In this document: positions 61,801 through 64,000 of the stretch, in pieces
Layout: every line of letters begins with the position of its first letter
Position numbering within the stretch: position 1 is the first letter of the stretch
Assembly: GCF_009870125.1 (NCBI RefSeq)
Contig: NC_046683.1
Location: 43,291,869-43,355,868, forward strand
Source: Drosophila pseudoobscura
Taxonomy: Eukaryota; Arthropoda; Insecta; Diptera; Drosophilidae
Reading direction: 5' to 3'
DNA length: 64,000 bases
Translations under genes and position numbers: made by a program
The notes under the pieces: generated by a model
Told to the model about the DNA's origin: nothing
The model's database searches: none
The model's input: only the letters and a program-made list of their open reading frames with translations

Positions 61801-64000
61801 AATAAAAATAAATATAAAAATTACCTGAACAGTAAAAATAACAAGAAAAACTAACTTTTTCATAAATCCCCAGAGCAGCAAAACGCAGAAACCCCTTAAA
61901 AAACCCGCATGACTGCGGCGAACACCAACAGACACACGCACACGCACATGCACACACATAAAAGGTCGGAAGAGAGAAAAATTAAATCAAAAAACATAAA
62001 AATAAATATTAAATTTTAGCGGCATGCTTTGGCAGGAAAAAACAATTCACGTTGCGTATACGCCACGTCGAGCGTCTGCTTTTCTTGCCTCGCCTCGCCT
62101 CGGCCCGGCTCTACTCAGCTTTTCCTGCAGCTTCTTTAAACTCACGTGGCTGTCAAACGATGTCAGTGGCTTTCTCCCCCGAAAACGGAGCGGAGCAGGA
62201 AATTACGTGTATGGCGAATGCCAGCAGAATCCGAAGACGTACAAAACAAACGGACAAAAAGTTAATTGTATGAAATCAACACACTTAAAGGCCAACAGCG
62301 GGAGCATGAGCTGGAGCAGGATCTGCCGAGCAGGAAGAACAACTGAAACAACAAATACGTTGAACATGTTGACAACAGTCAAGGGCAATATTAGGGGCAG
62401 GCCCCAGTCAGAAAACCCAAACAAAATGCTGGCAATGATTCTCGTAGCAGTGCATGGCGGGGCAGGGCAGGGCAGGGCAAGGCAGGCCAAGAGGCGGCAG
62501 TCAAGTCGATCTACAGCCAACAGTCAGGCGTTGAAGAGCAAGCAAGGACCCACCTCGCACTGAGCCAACAAGGACAACTGTGTCTGGGTCTGTGTCTGTG
62601 CCTGTGACTGTGTGGGTGGGAGGCACGTAAAAGAGTAAAAATGATGAAGCAGCTTCCTTGGCAGGGTCCTGCTCTTGCTCCTGCACATGAAAAAGATGAA
62701 ACTGCTTTTGGTGTCTGGTAGGTAAGCTAAATACTCAAGGATCCTGAGCAGAAGGCGGATGGAAAGGGGGAGCGAGGCAGCACAGGACACTCGAGCAGCA
62801 GCAGCAGCAGTACCAGCAGGACAGACCGACAGCTTCAGACAGCGACATACCTTGACACTCGCCTGCCCCGGCCCCGGCAGAGTCAAGGAGGAATGTGTCC
62901 TCGTTGTCGTACGAAAATACTTGAGCAAATTGTGTTAAATCGCGCTCAAGTGTTAAAGTAATAAGCACTTTTAATAAATAAAGTTGAGAGGTTTCTTGGG
63001 TGTGAAAGAGACAGACCAATGCACAGACAGAGACTGAGCCAGAGACTGAGCCAGAGACAGCCATGGCAACCGATTGCGGTGCTTACAAAGTGGTTTGTCC
63101 TCTAATTTTCGATGGTATTATATTTTTATTCGCAGGTAATTTCTGAGGAATTGCTTTTCGGTTGGGTTCTGCGGGGTGGCTGGGTGGATGGGTAAGCCAA
63201 CACAATGCTGTAGTAGATATCCCTTGGCATTGCAAACAAACGTTCAAATTAGTCCAGTTAGTTTTGGTTAGCATTTCGATACATTTGTTCGACTCATTAC
63301 TTCCAATAAAATGGTAGCAAATGGAATTAACGTGCACCTACCTCAAGGAAGCTAGATGAAACTGAATCTCTTGGAGTAGAGATAATAATGGATGCAGAAT
63401 AGTATATTGAATTTTTAAATACATGCATCAGGCTGCAGCATCATTTAAAGCTGCATCATCATGCACTTACGATTGAGTGGATATTTAAAGCTTCCATAGC
63501 TTCCATGAATACTTGTACCATTCGAACTCCACTTACTGGAGCAATCAATTCATTTGGCGCATTCCGATTCAGCCTGAAGTGCAGCTCATTAGTCTTTGCT
63601 ATTCTGTTTTTATACACAGATGTGTGTACATCCATTTACCATGTGCTGAAAATCTCGCTTGGGCGCGAAATATCAATGTAAATCACTTAAAGGCATAATT
63701 AAAACATATACGCAGCGCATGTTAAATTTATTATATTTACTGATGAAAAATAAAAAATGTAAATCGCAAATCTGAAATTGGAACGGACAGCACAGATGGA
63801 ATGGGGATGGGGATGGGGATGAAACTACAATAGCGAGTGCATTAATTCAATAATTAACACTAATTATGCGCGTCCTGCATTTATTACGCGACTGCAACTC
63901 GGCCTCGGCTGACACTCGGCGTTCGCCTGGATGCCCGTGGCCGAGGGGCTGAGAGCGGCGGCCCGGCAGCCAGAACCGAGTAGTTAATTATAATTTATGC
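58857..64000. other. Right-hand non-coding region
   Basis: No gene is supported. Arrays include TGTAGT at 59212-59239, GGGGCA passing to GGGCGT at 59481-59525, a (CT)n run at about 61119-61142 and CACACA at 61293-61319. The final 110 bp (63897-63990) are markedly GC-rich and open on both strands, and could be the edge of an exon or promoter continuing beyond the window. Confidence 0.45.
59481..59525. repeat. Hexanucleotide arrays (GGGGCA) and (GGGCGT)
   Basis: Three or four units of each type lie back to back, interrupted once. Confidence 0.8.

Noticed and set aside
1..64000. tRNA, rRNA, CRISPR arrays, operons or phage-type systems
   Set aside because: None seen; the gene structure and repeats are those of a fly chromosome.

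Overview
The window reads as a Drosophila chromosome. It shows short 50-70 bp introns with GTRAGT donors and pyrimidine-CAG acceptors, a Bearded-family gene with the family's 3'UTR boxes, a doublecortin/EMAP fusion gene, DINE-1/INE-1 Helitron scraps and very dense microsatellites. The density of hexanucleotide arrays makes me think of an obscura-group species, but that is inference. There are few genes: I support five coding loci, plus remnants, in 64 kb.

1-6.6 kb: no gene I can defend. It holds dispersed-repeat material (a 141-bp direct repeat at about 148-400), a Helitron core fragment near 3.04 kb and a decayed hAT transposon near 5.5-6.24 kb.

6.6-12.1 kb: a duplicated block of about 1.09 kb (6613-7700 and 10938-12022) carries two almost identical Bearded-family genes (Bob type). 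Each has its own TATA box, initiator, upstream Dorsal-like and Zelda-like sites, and 3'UTR K, GY and Brd-type boxes. Between them is a three-exon uridine phosphorylase gene (8873-10150). A minus-strand coding-like tail lies just downstream of each Bob copy; it is broken in copy 1 and open in copy 2.

12.5-49.4 kb: one gene, DCX-EMAP, on the minus strand. I could join eleven coding exons with consistent phases into 3516 nt (1171 aa): two doublecortin domains, a HELP motif and WD40 repeats. The nine 3' exons are packed into 3 kb, and the N-terminal exons are separated by introns of about 6.4 and 25.5 kb. A 42-codon exon at 37.8 kb has its own ATG, upstream stops and the right phase to start a shorter isoform lacking the first doublecortin domain.

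49.4-64 kb: mostly non-coding and microsatellite-rich. It holds one small two-exon gene on the plus strand for a single-pass membrane protein (58471-58801) and one candidate minus-strand exon (56938-57059).

I saw no tRNA, rRNA, CRISPR array or prokaryote-type system. The most unusual signals are the early-embryo regulatory cluster duplicated with Bob, the alternative DCX-EMAP start, and an 8-mer (TACTCGTA) that occurs about ten times more often than chance.
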